A model generated the notes under the pieces. It searched no databases and was not told the DNA's origin. It saw only the letters and a list, made by a program, of their open reading frames with translations. DNA of 64,000 nucleotides from Diphasiastrum complanatum (taxonomy: Eukaryota > Streptophyta > Lycopodiopsida > Lycopodiales > Lycopodiaceae): NCBI GenBank assembly GCA_029204225.1, contig CM055106.1, positions 15,466,278 to 15,530,277 of the forward strand, written 5' to 3'. Positions 13,470 to 56,772 of the stretch are shown here, piece by piece (position 1 is the stretch's first letter; every line of letters starts with the position of its first letter). The position numbers and the translations under genes were made by a program.

Positions 13470-13844
13470 TAGAGTTTGGGACCTCCTCCTGGTCCTCCTA
13501 GTGGTGGGTGGCATCGTAGCCTCCTACACATCCTCCGAGTGATCATCATCATCACCATCCCCAACCTCTGAGGCCTCATCAGAAGAAGACCTTTGGCTCT
13601 AATAGTTGCTCTCCTCAGTCTCATCAGTAGAGCTATTGAAGCTGCCCTTTGGAAGTTGCTGCCGAGCAGTGACAACCTGAGTCTGTCGTGATGCACCTCG
13701 AGTCACAAGTCCTACACATAGATATTTGTAGCATTGCCCAAAAATTGAACTTTGAAGACTCAAGCCTAGGAGATAACATAGATAGTAGATACTAGAATTT
13801 AGATAGTACATACTACAATCTTGAAACTTTTCATTAAAATACAA
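13470..13844 (-). pseudogene. hAT transposase C-terminal acidic tail
   Basis: Downstream of the dimerisation domain, the minus strand reads SSTDETEESNY, a stop, SQRSSSDEASEVGDGDDDD, then a stop followed by EATMPPTTRRTRR. Such Ser/Asp-rich tails are common after the C-terminal domain in plant hAT proteins. The tail stays in one frame apart from two stops. Confidence 0.55.
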
Positions 13845-14022
13845 GACTCAAGTAATCAAATTTCAATTACCAAGTAAGCCTCAAGCCTCAAGCCTACCCG
13901 ATCATGCAAGAAGCTTGTGATGCAGGAGGGCATATATATCCTCCCCCTCCTCTAACCTGGGTGGTAAATTGAGAACCTTGGCAATGTCAATCTAGTCAGG
14001 ATTCACTTAAAGTTTAAACAGT

Positions 14023-14337
14023 TTACATATCCACGACACGACTCACGTGTGATTTTAAACAATCATTATTACATGCATGGGTTTTTTGGCCTCCCTCATA
14101 TGATGTAGAAGGCGTAGGTTTGAATGCACAAATACTAGCCTTTCTAATTGCTGTGGAGAACGTGTTTCTCTTCTTGGTGTGTATGAGAGAGAAGATGCTC
14201 CAGTTCCTCTCACAAGCTGCTTCGTTGCAATTCTGTGAGAGGACTCTCAATGCAATGCATTGTAATCTAGGGGTGCAAGCTCCATACTTATCCCACCAAG
14301 AAACTGGCCTCAAGTGGCCGACTCTATCTCGTGTCAC
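14023..14337 (-). pseudogene. hAT transposase dimerisation domain
   Basis: Minus-strand frame WWDKYGACTPRLQCIALRVL, then SQNCNEAACERNWSIFSLIHTKKRN. This is the hallmark C-terminal dimerisation region of hAT transposases (W-W-x-x-[YF]-G, L-x-x-[IL]-A, S-x-x-x-x-x-x-E-R-x-[WF]-S). It follows the catalytic-region remnant at 15400-15969 in the right order and strand. Confidence 0.9.
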
Positions 14338-15399
14338 GGCCCTCTGATATGTGAGGCAGTCTCTCTAAAAAATCATGAGCTCATCGTTGCAGGCTTGTTG
14401 CTCTGCAACGTCTGGTACGACCCTTTGGAGGTATTCAAACCACTCATCCTCAAGCTCACGGTCATGGAAGTGCTCTGGACCAAGTTTCTTCCATAAAGGA
14501 TTCAACACATGGGCAACTGCATGTAAAGGCCTATGAAACCAATTCCATCTATTGTCTCACTTGGCGCCTTTATCTTTTGAACCTTGCAAATTAAAAAATG
14601 AATGTCATCAATTTAAATTGAGAAGGTTCCAGCTTTAAACTTGAGACTAGTCTCTAGATTTGTAAAATGGAAATGAAAGAAATTAGAATTTAGAAGGGCC
14701 AAGCAATTATAGTATATACTTGGCAAAATTCAACTCAGTGCACTAATCAAGCTGCTCACTCAACCTATCCATAAACTCATAGAAAAGGCCCATGGTCGGG
14801 GACCCCTCTCTATCTATGAGTTGTAGACTATGAATATGAATGCAAACCTAAACACATTGCACAATTTAAATTTTACAAAATTTGAACAATCATCAAATTT
14901 CAAATTTCGATAATCAATGCGTCAAAGTTCTAGAATCTATCATTGAGAATGAAACATCTATCATCAAGAATCAAGACCATGTGGGAGCAGCTCTAAGAAT
15001 CTCCAAATTCTTGAACCGTCTACAAATTGCATGGACCTTTGGTTTCTTGGTGACACAAACCTCACCAAGAACCATGCAGTATCAAGGACGTCTTTCACCC
15101 AAGGAAGAGTTGGACAAAAGCAAGACATGTATGATTCATGACGAAAAGCAAAGACAAACTAGACTCTAGTTACAACTTACTAGGTCCAAGGAGCTGCTTA
15201 TGCTTGAAAATTGAGAGCAAAATCAAGAGTCTCGACTCCTTTGTGAGTCACGACCAATATCTAAATTCGAGAATTATAGAAATTACAATTTACTACTAAG
15301 CAGTAAGTTGTAACTACTAACTAGTTACTAGTAACTAACTTGCAATGTCCCAATCAGTAGGTAAATGTTGTGTGCAGTGCATGGAGTCCAAAAGATAGT
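14338..15399 (-). pseudogene. Degraded middle of the hAT transposase
   Basis: This stretch lies between the DUF659 remnant and the dimerisation domain on the same strand. Broken minus-strand frames near 15050-15150 resemble the usual post-DUF659 block, but stops are frequent. A TG-rich text at 14560-14900 shows no coding signal. Assigned by position rather than by strong motifs. Confidence 0.45.
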
Positions 15400-15969
15400 C
15401 AAATAATTCTCCATCACCAAATCCCCCATGCCTTTGCAATTTGTGGCATCGTCAGCAATGACTTGCACAACATTTTAAGGCCTCACCTCCTTAATCGCTT
15501 GTGTGACGTGTGAGTAGATGTACTCATCCCTTAAGCAAATTGATTATTGCAATGAGCATTGAGACTAGCATCAGATTTTAGTTGAGCAACGACATTCAAC
15601 TCATGAGCATCAAGAACTAATATGATTAAAATTCTAATTAGCAATGATAATCGACCAACACATGTCATGAACTCATTACTCACCTGAAACAATGGTGTCA
15701 GGTGTCGATGTGTCGATGGCTCTCAAGAACATGGTGCCCACACAAGAAGACACTAGAATATTAATGATATGTCGCCTCCGAGTGTCACTCCAACCATCAG
15801 CCATGATAGTGCACCCAAACTGTTTCCACAATTCACAAACGGGCTCCAATTCTTTGGTTACATCTCGAACTTCCCTCATCAAATGTGTGGTGCGTAATGA
15901 CTCCATGCTAAGGGCTTGGCATTTTGAGAGTAAATTTTTTGTAAGTTTTGCGAGTTTATTTCTTGCCAT
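15400..15969 (-). pseudogene. hAT transposase catalytic-region remnant (DUF659)
   Basis: The minus-strand frame at 15969-15676 reads FGCTIMADGWSDTRRRHIIN and GTMFLRAIDTS, the typical start of the DUF659 part of plant hAT transposases and the site of the first catalytic Asp. Further left (15560-15400) a broken frame gives YSHVTQAIKEVRP, NVVQVIADDATNCK-like text and WTPCTAHNI, the block around the second acidic residue. Several stops and frame changes make it inactive. Confidence 0.88.
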
Positions 15970-16202
15970 GAGTCAATATAAAGATATGGTGTGCTATCTT
16001 TTCTATGCCACTACGTGAATGTTTATTAATAAGAATTGTGGTTTGGCACATACTTAAAAATCCCATAATGAAATCCCAAAATTAAAAAAAATTGAAGTTA
16101 AAAAACATTTTTAGCCCTGTGCTACAAAAAGAAAAAAAAAAATTGATTGAATACGCCGGCGTGCCAAGTGATTTAGGAAAAAAAAATTGCCCCGGCAGCC
16201 CA

Positions 16203-16234
16203 CCACCATAGCACGTCGGCGTGCTATGGAGGTG
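16203..16234. repeat. Perfect 10-bp stem hairpin
   Basis: CCATAGCACG, a TCGG loop, then CGTGCTATGG form a perfect 10-bp stem at 16206-16229. The flanking CACC/GGTG extends the pairing around a bulge. It lies just beside the palindromic array within the hAT remnant. Confidence 0.8.
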
Positions 16235-16319
16235 GATTGCCAGGGCAAAAAAACAAAAACAAAACAAAACAAAAAAAAATTTCAGACAAGTGATCCAGTC
16301 AATTTTTTTTTTTTACACT

Positions 16320-16885
16320 TGGGCTCTTTGGGCTCCTTGTGGTCCTTTGCGGTCCAGCCCACCGCTAGGGACCGCAAGGAGCCTCCTTACGGTCCCTTGC
16401 GGTGGCCGAATGGACCACAATAGGCCTTTTTGAAATCCGGCCCACCGCAAGGGGCCACAAGGAGGCTCCTTGCAGTCCGTTGCGGTCCCTTGGGCCACCG
16501 CAAGGAGCCTTCTTGTAGTCCCTTGTGGTGGTCTGGACCGCAAGAAGGATCCTTGTGGTCCCTTGGGGTGAGCTCCTTATGGTCCGTTAGGTTTAGGTAC
16601 CCTAACCTGTGAGAGACCACAAGGGCCTTCTTGCAGTCCCTTGCAGTGGTCTGGACCGCAAGGAGGCTCCTTGCAGTCCGTTGCAGTCGTGCAAGGGACC
16701 CCAAGGAGCCTCCTTGCGGTGGGCTGGACCACAAGGGTCCTTGCGGTGCCTTGGGCCACCGCCAGGGTCCACAAGGAGGCTCCTTGCGGTCCAGCCCACC
16801 GCAAGAAGGCTCCTTGTGACATCTTGCAGTGGTTGGACTGCACGAAACCACAAGGAGCCTTCTTGCGGTTTCTTGCGTTCACAGC
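16320..16885. repeat. GC-rich array of interspersed palindromic repeats
   Basis: About 560 bp built from variants of CCTTGCGGTCC and its reverse complement GGACCGCAAGG. They are often joined as CCGCAAGGAGGCTCCTTGCGG-type palindromes and separated by CAGCCCA or CTTGGGCCA linkers. Both strands therefore carry many overlapping but meaningless open frames, rich in Arg/Ala/Leu/Pro. The composition is sharply GC-rich against an AT-rich surround. It sits in the hAT remnant between the BED finger and DUF659 parts. Confidence 0.85.
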
Positions 16886-16899
16886 CCTCTTGGGGCCAT

Positions 16900-17690
16900 G
16901 AGATTGGACCTAGCCCTGGACCTAGCTAATGCACCAAGCCCTAGCCCAGACTTGGTCCTCCCAGAAGTCCCAGCGGCCTACATTTGCTAGCATGCCATGT
17001 GCTATGAAATTTCGCAAGCAAGGTACGAAAAAAACTCGCAAAACTCGCAAATGATTTAGTCGCATGATGTCAAAACCCTCCATGCTAGGTTCACGGTATG
17101 TGGCCCCTATTGCAGCAACACTCTCCATCATATTCTCCAAAGCAAGAATCTTTAACACCTTTGTGGGGGGGTCTAGAAGTAGAGGGACCAGCTACATCTA
17201 CATGTGGCGTAGATGTGCCGGTATCTGGCTCTGTCTCATCCTGATCTTAAGTGGATGCATGATGCCTAGCAGCTAATCCTATTGCAACAAAAGAAATCGA
17301 AAAAAAAAATTAATCACTACAGTCTACAATTGACAATCAAATTCATCATGTACGTTGCAAAATTCAAAATTCAAAAGCAAAAGTTTAAATAATCAGATAA
17401 CAAGTCACAAGTGTATGTACTATGGTGCTCACCTATAGTGATTGGTGGAGGGAATGATCTCTTCTAACTGAATTGCTCTTGGTCTTGCAATCATGCTCGA
17501 TAGCCCTGGAGGTGCATGTTGGCATGCTCCGATCTCATAGCCACGAGATGCACTCAAATACGCACTGAACCACCTGTGTAGCTCACCTGACAATAATTGC
17601 AAGTCCATCGTTTTGTGCCTGAGGTATCGTATCCCGGAGCAAATATCACATGATCCCATATAGGATCCCTATTTCTCACCATGACTCTCA
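16900..17690 (-). pseudogene. hAT transposase N-terminus with BED zinc finger
   Basis: Minus-strand frame near 17670-17530 reads WDHVIFAPGYDTSGTKRW, then TCNYCQVSYTGGSVRI, a stop, and VHLVAMRSEHANMH. This is a BED-type zinc finger (Trp at the start, CxxC, then the His pair), the DNA-binding start of plant hAT proteins. From 17280 to 16930 follows a Ser/Thr/Pro-rich linker (GTSTPHVDVAGPSTSRPP) and a decayed region. One frame with several stops. The start codon is uncertain. Confidence 0.8.
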
Positions 17691-19125
17691 ACTCCTAAGC
17701 TAACTCCTAACTTCTAACAATCCTCTCACCTCTATTACGTGACTCTAAACTTTAACACTCCTAACAACTCTACTTACTAAAACCAGATTCACAATTTCAC
17801 ACACACACACACACCCCTCTTTCTCCTATTCTCTCTCCAAGATTCTCCTAACTCCTAGCTCTAGCCTCTCTCCTTCATTCACCTAATAGTAGTGGTTAAT
17901 ACTAAACTCTTAAATTCTAACTTCTCCTAACTCCTATCTTCATTTGTCTCCTTCAAAGTGCATTCAACAATGAAGATTGACCTAAGTTCTAACACCCTAA
18001 ACCCTTACCATATTAGCACCTCTCTCCAATCTCCTCTAAGCTCTTTCCTCTCTCCTCCAAGCTCTCTATTCTCTCCTCTCCTTTCTCCTCTCCTCAAGTG
18101 TTGCACACAAGCTCACAAACCCTAAGTAAACACACAGAATTACCCAGCAAATCCGTCACTTTAATAATCTCAAGCAAATGTACATAGATCAACAAGCAAA
18201 CATGAGAGCTCTGTTGCAAGTCTCCTCCCAACCATAGCTGCATAGGAATACCATAATCATCATCATAATCATAATGAGGAATGCCTGACAAGGCTCACTC
18301 TATATCTCCCTCAAGCACCCCTTAACCCTAACACATCCTAACGTCGACACATGGCAAACTCCATGCACAGCCGACAATTGCCACTTGGCAGTACCTTGAC
18401 ACAGGGACAAGCTAGTAGGTGGGCAGTCTGACACGTGTCACTCATGCATTGGACCAAGTGTCCCAATGAGAACGTGCGGAATTATAGTCACACAGTACAT
18501 TCAAAGTTTGACACATGTCATCTTGCTATTGGTGGCTACTTTTGCCACTACATGGCATTCTTGGTCTACATGGCTGGCTTGGTCTATGTGTGCAGGGTTG
18601 TTACTGCATTCCTTTTGCAGAGTTGTTACTGAATTCCTTTGCCACATACTTTATATTGATACTAGCCACAGCAGAGCATCTAAAAGACAATAAGGCCTCC
18701 ATGCGGGAGTAGTGAAGAGTGGATAAAAGACTTCAATGATCAAACATCAGTGAATCTTTGAATAGCCAAATTTCTCAATCAAGTGATCTGTGAAATTCCT
18801 CCAAGTAGCTGGAAGCATGGCAGTGATTGCCTATCAGATAAGAGTCAAACAAAGGCTGTTTGTTCGAAAGAAGTTCCATAATTTGTCATTAGAAAGCCAA
18901 GCTGGAACACTCGAAGTCCTAATGCCAATTCTTATTTTAGTTCAATAACCACGATATATAAACACAGCTCAACAACCGATGACTGAATAGGCTGGATCAC
19001 ACCCTTGCCCAACAGACGTTCCGACCTTAATGGCGTTCAATACTCTCTAATCATGAATGAATTTATGGCATTCAATACTCTTTAATCACAAAATTCATAA
19101 AGCAAAAAAGAAGTTTAAATGCGAC
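17691..19125. other. Downstream flank of the ATP synthase beta gene, no gene seen
   Basis: This is the 3' side of the beta-subunit gene. Just past its stop, the minus strand holds a short imperfect duplication of an AGAGTATTGAA(T/C)GCCAT word (19030-19085), and AT-rich text where polyadenylation would be expected. A short CA run lies at about 17799-17814. The small open frames at 18435-18712 show no conserved features. Confidence 0.5.
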
Positions 19126-51300
<32,175 letters not shown>

Positions 51301-51534
51301 GGCCACAACACTGATGCCTCCGCCTGTTCTGCCTGGCAATGCAAGATCTACAGAGCTTCGGATCGAAGCATACAACAACAAGGAGGAGGAGGAGGAGGAG
51401 GAGAAGGAGGAAAGCAACAGAAAGAAACAGAGGAAAAGAAAACGGAGAGAGACAAGGAGGCATTCAATGGCTACACATACGTTGAGCCCGCCCACTTGGA
51501 TGCCAGCCACGAGTCCTGACAGCAAACTCGAAGA

Positions 51535-51562
51535 CTTTTATTTGGCAAGTCTAAGACACGTG
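51535..51562 (-). promoter_or_regulatory. Putative core promoter elements with G-box
   Basis: Upstream of the ATP synthase beta start, minus-strand CACGTG (51557-51562, a palindromic G-box) is followed by AAATAAAAG near 51540 that could serve as a weak TATA-like element. The transcription start is not known. Confidence 0.35.
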
Positions 51563-51599
51563 GCAAACATTTAACGCCTGTTGAAAGATGTAACGGTGG

Positions 51600-53375
51600 C
51601 GAGGTTAAAATCTCAGCTTGCCATTAAGATACAGGGAGAGAAGACAAAAACGAGAAGCTAATTGCTACCTTTCTCTTCAGCACATGACTAGCACCACCAT
51701 ATGATTGTGTGCATTTTTTGCTTTGCCGTGCTAAAGCTATATTACAACTATTTGCTAAAACCTCGGGTGTCACTCTTAACAGAGCTAGAGCATTGGTTTT
51801 TTTTTTTTTTTTGACAAGCTTTTCTATTTCCGATTTGAGAGCCCTACGTAAAGCGAAATGTTTCACGATTTGATCACTTGCTTGATAGGAAGGTGACGCC
51901 TTTTGTTTGGAGAGGATTGAACTCAATCGAAGGATTTATCGCTTATTATACCTTTAGAATATGAGAAAAATACTTGAATCAGAGATAAATTATCAAAAAA
52001 ATTGTTTTATCTTTGAGTGCTTAATCAGATGGACAATGATTCTTGGCATACAGTCAAAAGCATTAAGGAGAACTTTTCTAAAATTAACTTTTGAGAATAG
52101 TAGTTCAATATGGAAATAATGTTACATCTATGTCCGCGACTAACAAGGATTTGAAACAATCTTTGATATGGATATGTTGGCTCTCTTGTTGTCAAGATCA
52201 TTAGTTATGCCTTGAAATTTAACTCATAGCTTTGTCATGATAACGATAAGCTAATGCAAGGATTTGTTAAAAAAATTATCGTGGGGCAATCAACTAGTCA
52301 TTTCACAATGGAATGCTTCTGGATTTGATGTATTCTAGCGCAAAGCGACCTTGATAGTTTTCAATACATTTGTTCTTAATCATTTTATTTGATTTTTTGA
52401 GGACTAGTAATGTGCATATTAAAAAAAATTGTTCTACAACTGAATAATATCATCATGGATTAAATAATGATATTATAAACAAATACTATATTTGAAGAAA
52501 CATCGGTGTTCATTTATGAACTTTTTGGTTGATAGACTAGATTATAATAAGTTTGATTTCCAACTATACTTTGTCTAAACTCTGTTTGAACCATTATAAA
52601 AGGGGTGATAATTGTCCTAATATATAAATCGGTATAAATAAAATAGAAAAATTTAGTGAGAAAGATAAATTACTTTTTTTATCATTATTCGAATCTGTCA
52701 ACCCAAATTGGTGTTACTAAATGCCACTATAATTAGCAACATGCAAAAATTAGATTAAAAAATTCAAACATCAATTGTGAAAAGCTAAGAAACCATACCA
52801 AACCCATATTTAACGCCAATATACCTCCCTCTTTGGAAAAATGATATTATTCATATTACAGGGACTCAAATAGTACAACCAAGATCTGCAGAGTGATAAC
52901 AATGCTACTACAAAAATCCTTGGTAGTAAGAAAATATTTTACTGGATATTCTAAGAAGTAATGAGGAACTCAAAATCAGACATGGACTTGATAGAAAAAA
53001 AGGTACATCAATTATAGTTAGGATCTACAAGACAATATCCAAAGTGTAATTTAGCTCCATGACAAACAAGAGATGGTGATCAATGGAATCACATGGACAT
53101 ACATGATTCTAAAGTCAAAATTTTCATTAAAAACTATAAAGGTAAGTCTCAATCCGTTGATATCACTACATGAAGTGACCAATGAAGAGCCATCATCAAA
53201 TGTGGTGATAGTGCAAAATAGTGAATGGATCAACCATTCCATACTAAAGTGACTGGGTGCTTAATCTAAAAATTTCAAATGACTAATCTATAGCATATAG
53301 TTGTAGTGGGTTTCTTTCCTTGCCTAACCTGAATCCAAGATCTAGTCAATCTAGCATCAAAGAGACGGAGTTAGT
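51600..53375. other. Upstream region of the ATP synthase gene, no gene seen
   Basis: AT-rich sequence with stops in all frames. The only longer frame (51624-51926, minus) has no recognisable features and includes a poly-T tract. Regulatory sites cannot be called with confidence. Confidence 0.5.
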
Positions 53376-54057
53376 TGTCACGCGGAGGTTCGTTCCCATG
53401 AGAGTGATAGTATAGTTTAGATTTCAACATGAATGGAGGATCTAACACTAACATCCATTAACACTAAGCATTAACACTACATCCATTAACCCTACTTCCA
53501 TTAACCCTAAATCCACAACAATGATAGAAACTTACTCTTTTCTCTTTCCCTTTCTCTCTCACAAAAAGCATAAGAAATAGCAGTCCCAATAATGATCAGA
53601 TCCAACAATTAGTAAAATCCAAAGAAAGCATGAGAAATGGAGGAGAAGAGAGGAAGAGCAAGGACATTCATCAATCTATTTCTAAAGAGAACTAATCTGC
53701 TTTATTGAAATGAGGAAATGAACATGAGGAACAACTCGAGTTGGTCCCTTTATATAGTAGAGAGGAGGACCCTGGCCTCTGAATCCTATTGGTCTAGTCT
53801 TGCCTCTCTTTTTATTCAAATTTAAAAAAGTGTGGGAACCAACTGGAGGGAAACCCACCTTTTATTCACTAACTTGACATTTAGGCCCTGCGACATTAAA
53901 AGTCCACAAAAAGGCCTAAAGTCCTTTTATAAACTTTTAACTAATCAATCAAATAACTATGTGATCATCGGGTTGGACTTACACACGCAGGGTGCCAAAT
54001 CCCTCTCACTTATCAACTAGGGTTAGGGTTGCCTTGGGATCCGCAAACCCTCGAACA
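53376..54057 (-). repeat. 3' LTR of the Tat-like gypsy element, about 680 bp
   Basis: In minus sense the LTR starts TGTTCGAGGGTTTGCGG right after a purine tract and probably ends CCGCGTGACA at 53376, giving TG and CA ends. A clear TATA box, CTACTATATAAAGGG in minus sense at about 53746-53760, supports the assignment. No second LTR is in the window, so the left border is tentative. Confidence 0.6.
53746..53760 (-). promoter_or_regulatory. TATA box in the Tat-like LTR
   Basis: Minus-strand ACTATATAAAGGGAC, a near-ideal plant TATA box placed about 300 bp inside the LTR. Confidence 0.6.
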
Positions 54058-54060
54058 ATA

Positions 54061-54072
54061 TCCCCCACCAAA
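54061..54072 (-). promoter_or_regulatory. Polypurine tract of the Tat-like element
   Basis: Minus-strand TTTGGTGGGGGA, three bases before the LTR start TGTTCGAG at 54057. Confidence 0.6.
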
Positions 54073-54107
54073 ACTGGTGGCGGTTCCATGACACCTGCAA
54101 TATGCAG

Positions 54108-55951
54108 TTATTGGGGACTTTTATTGGCTTCGTCCCGAATCTTAATTAAATGATACTGCACCTTCTCCATAAAGTCAAGACGTGTAGTATTGAAATCCAA
54201 ATTATGCGGCAGGAAACAACAGTGGGCTTCGGCAATACACTTGGAAGTTGTCCATGAGGTGAAGCGGGATTCCCAAGAGCCTCCCATCATAGCCGCACGG
54301 AAATACAGTCGAGCAATCAGTAGCTGATCTTTGATTTGCTCTGAGGCCATCGGCCTATTTGGATCGAATGCCAGGGTAGGAAGACAATCGTCCCATTTGG
54401 TTGCCACTGACGCCAACAGAGTTAGATCTTTTGCAAACATTGCCGATTGTCGCACTGTTGGATCCGGAGAGTGGACATACTCTCTCTGATATGCTTGTAA
54501 GGCCCGATGGAAGTCCACTGAAATATTCCAGCTGTAAGACTGGTGGATGATTGGCCAATTGGGCATATGGATGGTGATTCTATCCATAGCCAATCCCAAA
54601 TCTTTCCATTTTTGTCTTCATGGCATTGGCACGTAATAAGCATCTACCCTCAACTGGCGAGGGCTGGCGATGTAACTCCTAATTGATTTCGAAGTTTTCT
54701 CAAAAATCGTGATTCTCCATGCTGGCTGCTCTCCCAATGCAGGTATTTTGTCCAATTCTTTGCCGGCCTCGATCTCGGAGGTCTTAAATTTGAGAACCCA
54801 TCCACCACGCGAGGACTCATGTGGATGCTCCTTTAAGAAGATCTGAATCTGGTCCCCGACGCTGATGGGCCTTCTGAATAAAGGGCTTGTCCTTGATGAG
54901 GACGGACCCTCTTGTACTGCCGGTATAGTTGGCGGTTGATCTACTTCGGTGTGCGGGGGTGAGGCGGCCTGGGCAGCTGTAATGGGAATGGTAGGCCCAA
55001 TGGTCACAGACTGTCCTTGTATGGGAGCAGAGGTGAGGGAAGCATCAGAGGTGAGGGAAATGGGAAGTTCAGTACGAACAGCAGTAGGGGGTGGAAGCGC
55101 AGCTGACGAGGTATGCCTAGTACGTCGTCATGACACGGAAGGCGAGTTAGGAATTACGATCTCGCTGCGTAGACGACGACGACTATGAGAACTTGAGGCC
55201 TGGTGAGATGACTCGGCCGGTGCTTCTTCGTAAACCGAAAGCACAGAATCCAGGTGGAAGCCATGGATTCTGTTTTCTAAGTGAGAAGCAGCTAAGAGGG
55301 ACAATAGAGAGCCAGCGACAAACTGCTGCTTTGTATTGGCCTTAATAGCTCGCTTGAGCTCACCAGAAATAGTCTTGAACCAGTTATATGATTCAAGAGG
55401 GGGGCTTTGGCCAACTTTATGTGGGACTTCACTATCATGTGAAGGACTTGAGATGTGATGCGGTCTTTCCTGAGGTTGCCAACCATCAGGAAATGATTCA
55501 ACAATTGGGCAGTGGCATGGATGGAAGGCTCAGTGATGGCTTCTAGAAGGTAGCCATCATTAGTCCAATGCAGATCGTTGGTGAGGTCAATGTATGGCTT
55601 GATGGCATGTTTGGCGTGCTTGTGATTGGGTGAGGCTTGCGTACCAGATGAGATTCCTATAGTTGCAAGTGCGGCCTCAGTGACGCGCACCTTGCGTGTG
55701 GCTCCTTGGAAGGTGATGTAAAACTTAGATTTCTCTTCCTTCCACATACTAAAGGCAAGAGTGATGAAATCCATATTGATGCGTCCCGAAAAGGCTCTCT
55801 CATGAATACCCATTGCAGTAAGTAGAGGCTCCGCAAGGGTCATCCACTGAGTGACTATGCTTGTGGTAGGAAGAATCATAATGTCCGTTGCAGATGAGAC
55901 ATCACGATGGATAGTATAGCACGGAGACTGGGAAGTATCGGTAGAAGACAT
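54108..55951 (-). pseudogene. Extra ORF downstream of integrase, unknown product, about 600 codons
   Basis: The ATG at 55951 opens MSSTDTSQSPCYTIHRD. The frame is open to 55292 (about 220 residues) with WMTLAEPLLTAMGIHERAFS and FITLAFSMWKEEKSKFYITF. A frameshift near 55290 leads into a Ser/Pro/Arg-rich middle, and a third part at 55007-54108 in one frame with a single stop near 54615 (KFKTSEIEAGKELDKIPALG; AWRITIFEKTSKSIRSYIAS; AAMMGGSWESRFTSW). I do not recognise its family with certainty. The N-terminal part is loosely like plant retrotransposon ORF1-type proteins. Position, between integrase and the polypurine tract and in sense, fits the additional or envelope-like ORFs of Tat/Athila elements. 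Confidence 0.6.
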
Positions 55952-56770
55952 GATAATCAGAAAGGAATTATATCCACGTGAGAGTGTATTAGAAGGCAAT
56001 GCAGGAAATTTGGAAGGCTTTGGTTGCAAGAAAAATTTGCAAGAGCTTCGCTAGCACAAGTGAGGAATGAATTGAATTCAGCCAACTATAGGTGAATTTG
56101 GTGGGTCTATTACACTGAATAGTAGTTGGGCTAATCAGTTCTGAACAAAAATTTACAAGCATGTACAGTTTTGTAAAAATAGGCTATAAAAATCTCGGTG
56201 AAGGTTTCTAGGGATCTAAACCTATCAGGCGAACGTTTTTCAGGATTGGCAAAGGATGAACCTTCGCCCTAGAGGGTCCTTCGCCCAAGTACTATCATAA
56301 ATGCTTTTTTTCACAATCTGAACCTATGGACAGTCTAATTTTGACATTTTAAGATCATCTAGCAGGTTGGCGAAGGTTCATAATGACGTTATGATGCTCG
56401 ACGAAGGTTCCAAAAATGGCATATCACTGAACATTCGCCTGACTCAAAAATTGAATTTTCTCTTGTCAGAAACCTTCGTCCACCTCAATTTAGATAAATC
56501 AAGGGTGAATGTATAGTCTGAGAGATCAGCGAAGGTTTCTGATACTGTATTGGCCAAATCTGACCAAAATAGAGGTTTCCTACGTCATTTTCCATAAAAA
56601 TACTGTGCTTCCTTTTCCTTATGCTGATGACTTCCTGACTTTTGCTCATCAGTCTTTTCTTATTATTATTTTTTTTTAACTGTCTTTTTCCCAAAAAAAA
56701 AAAAAAAAGTCAGCAAATTAAATACTGAAAACAAAAAATTGAAAACAAATAAAATGAAAAAATATATTGA
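55952..56770 (-). other. Spacer between integrase and extra ORF with CGAAGGTT repeats
   Basis: No coding frame. At 56190-56540 the word GCGAAGGTT(C/T) or its reverse complement recurs about nine times with small variations. A poly-T/poly-A stretch lies at 56665-56710. Confidence 0.6.
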
Positions 56771-56772
56771 GA

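Noticed and set aside
16187-16929. Many overlapping 60-150-codon frames on both strands
   Set aside because: They all arise from the palindromic GC-rich repeat, which rarely makes stops. None has start context or known motifs.
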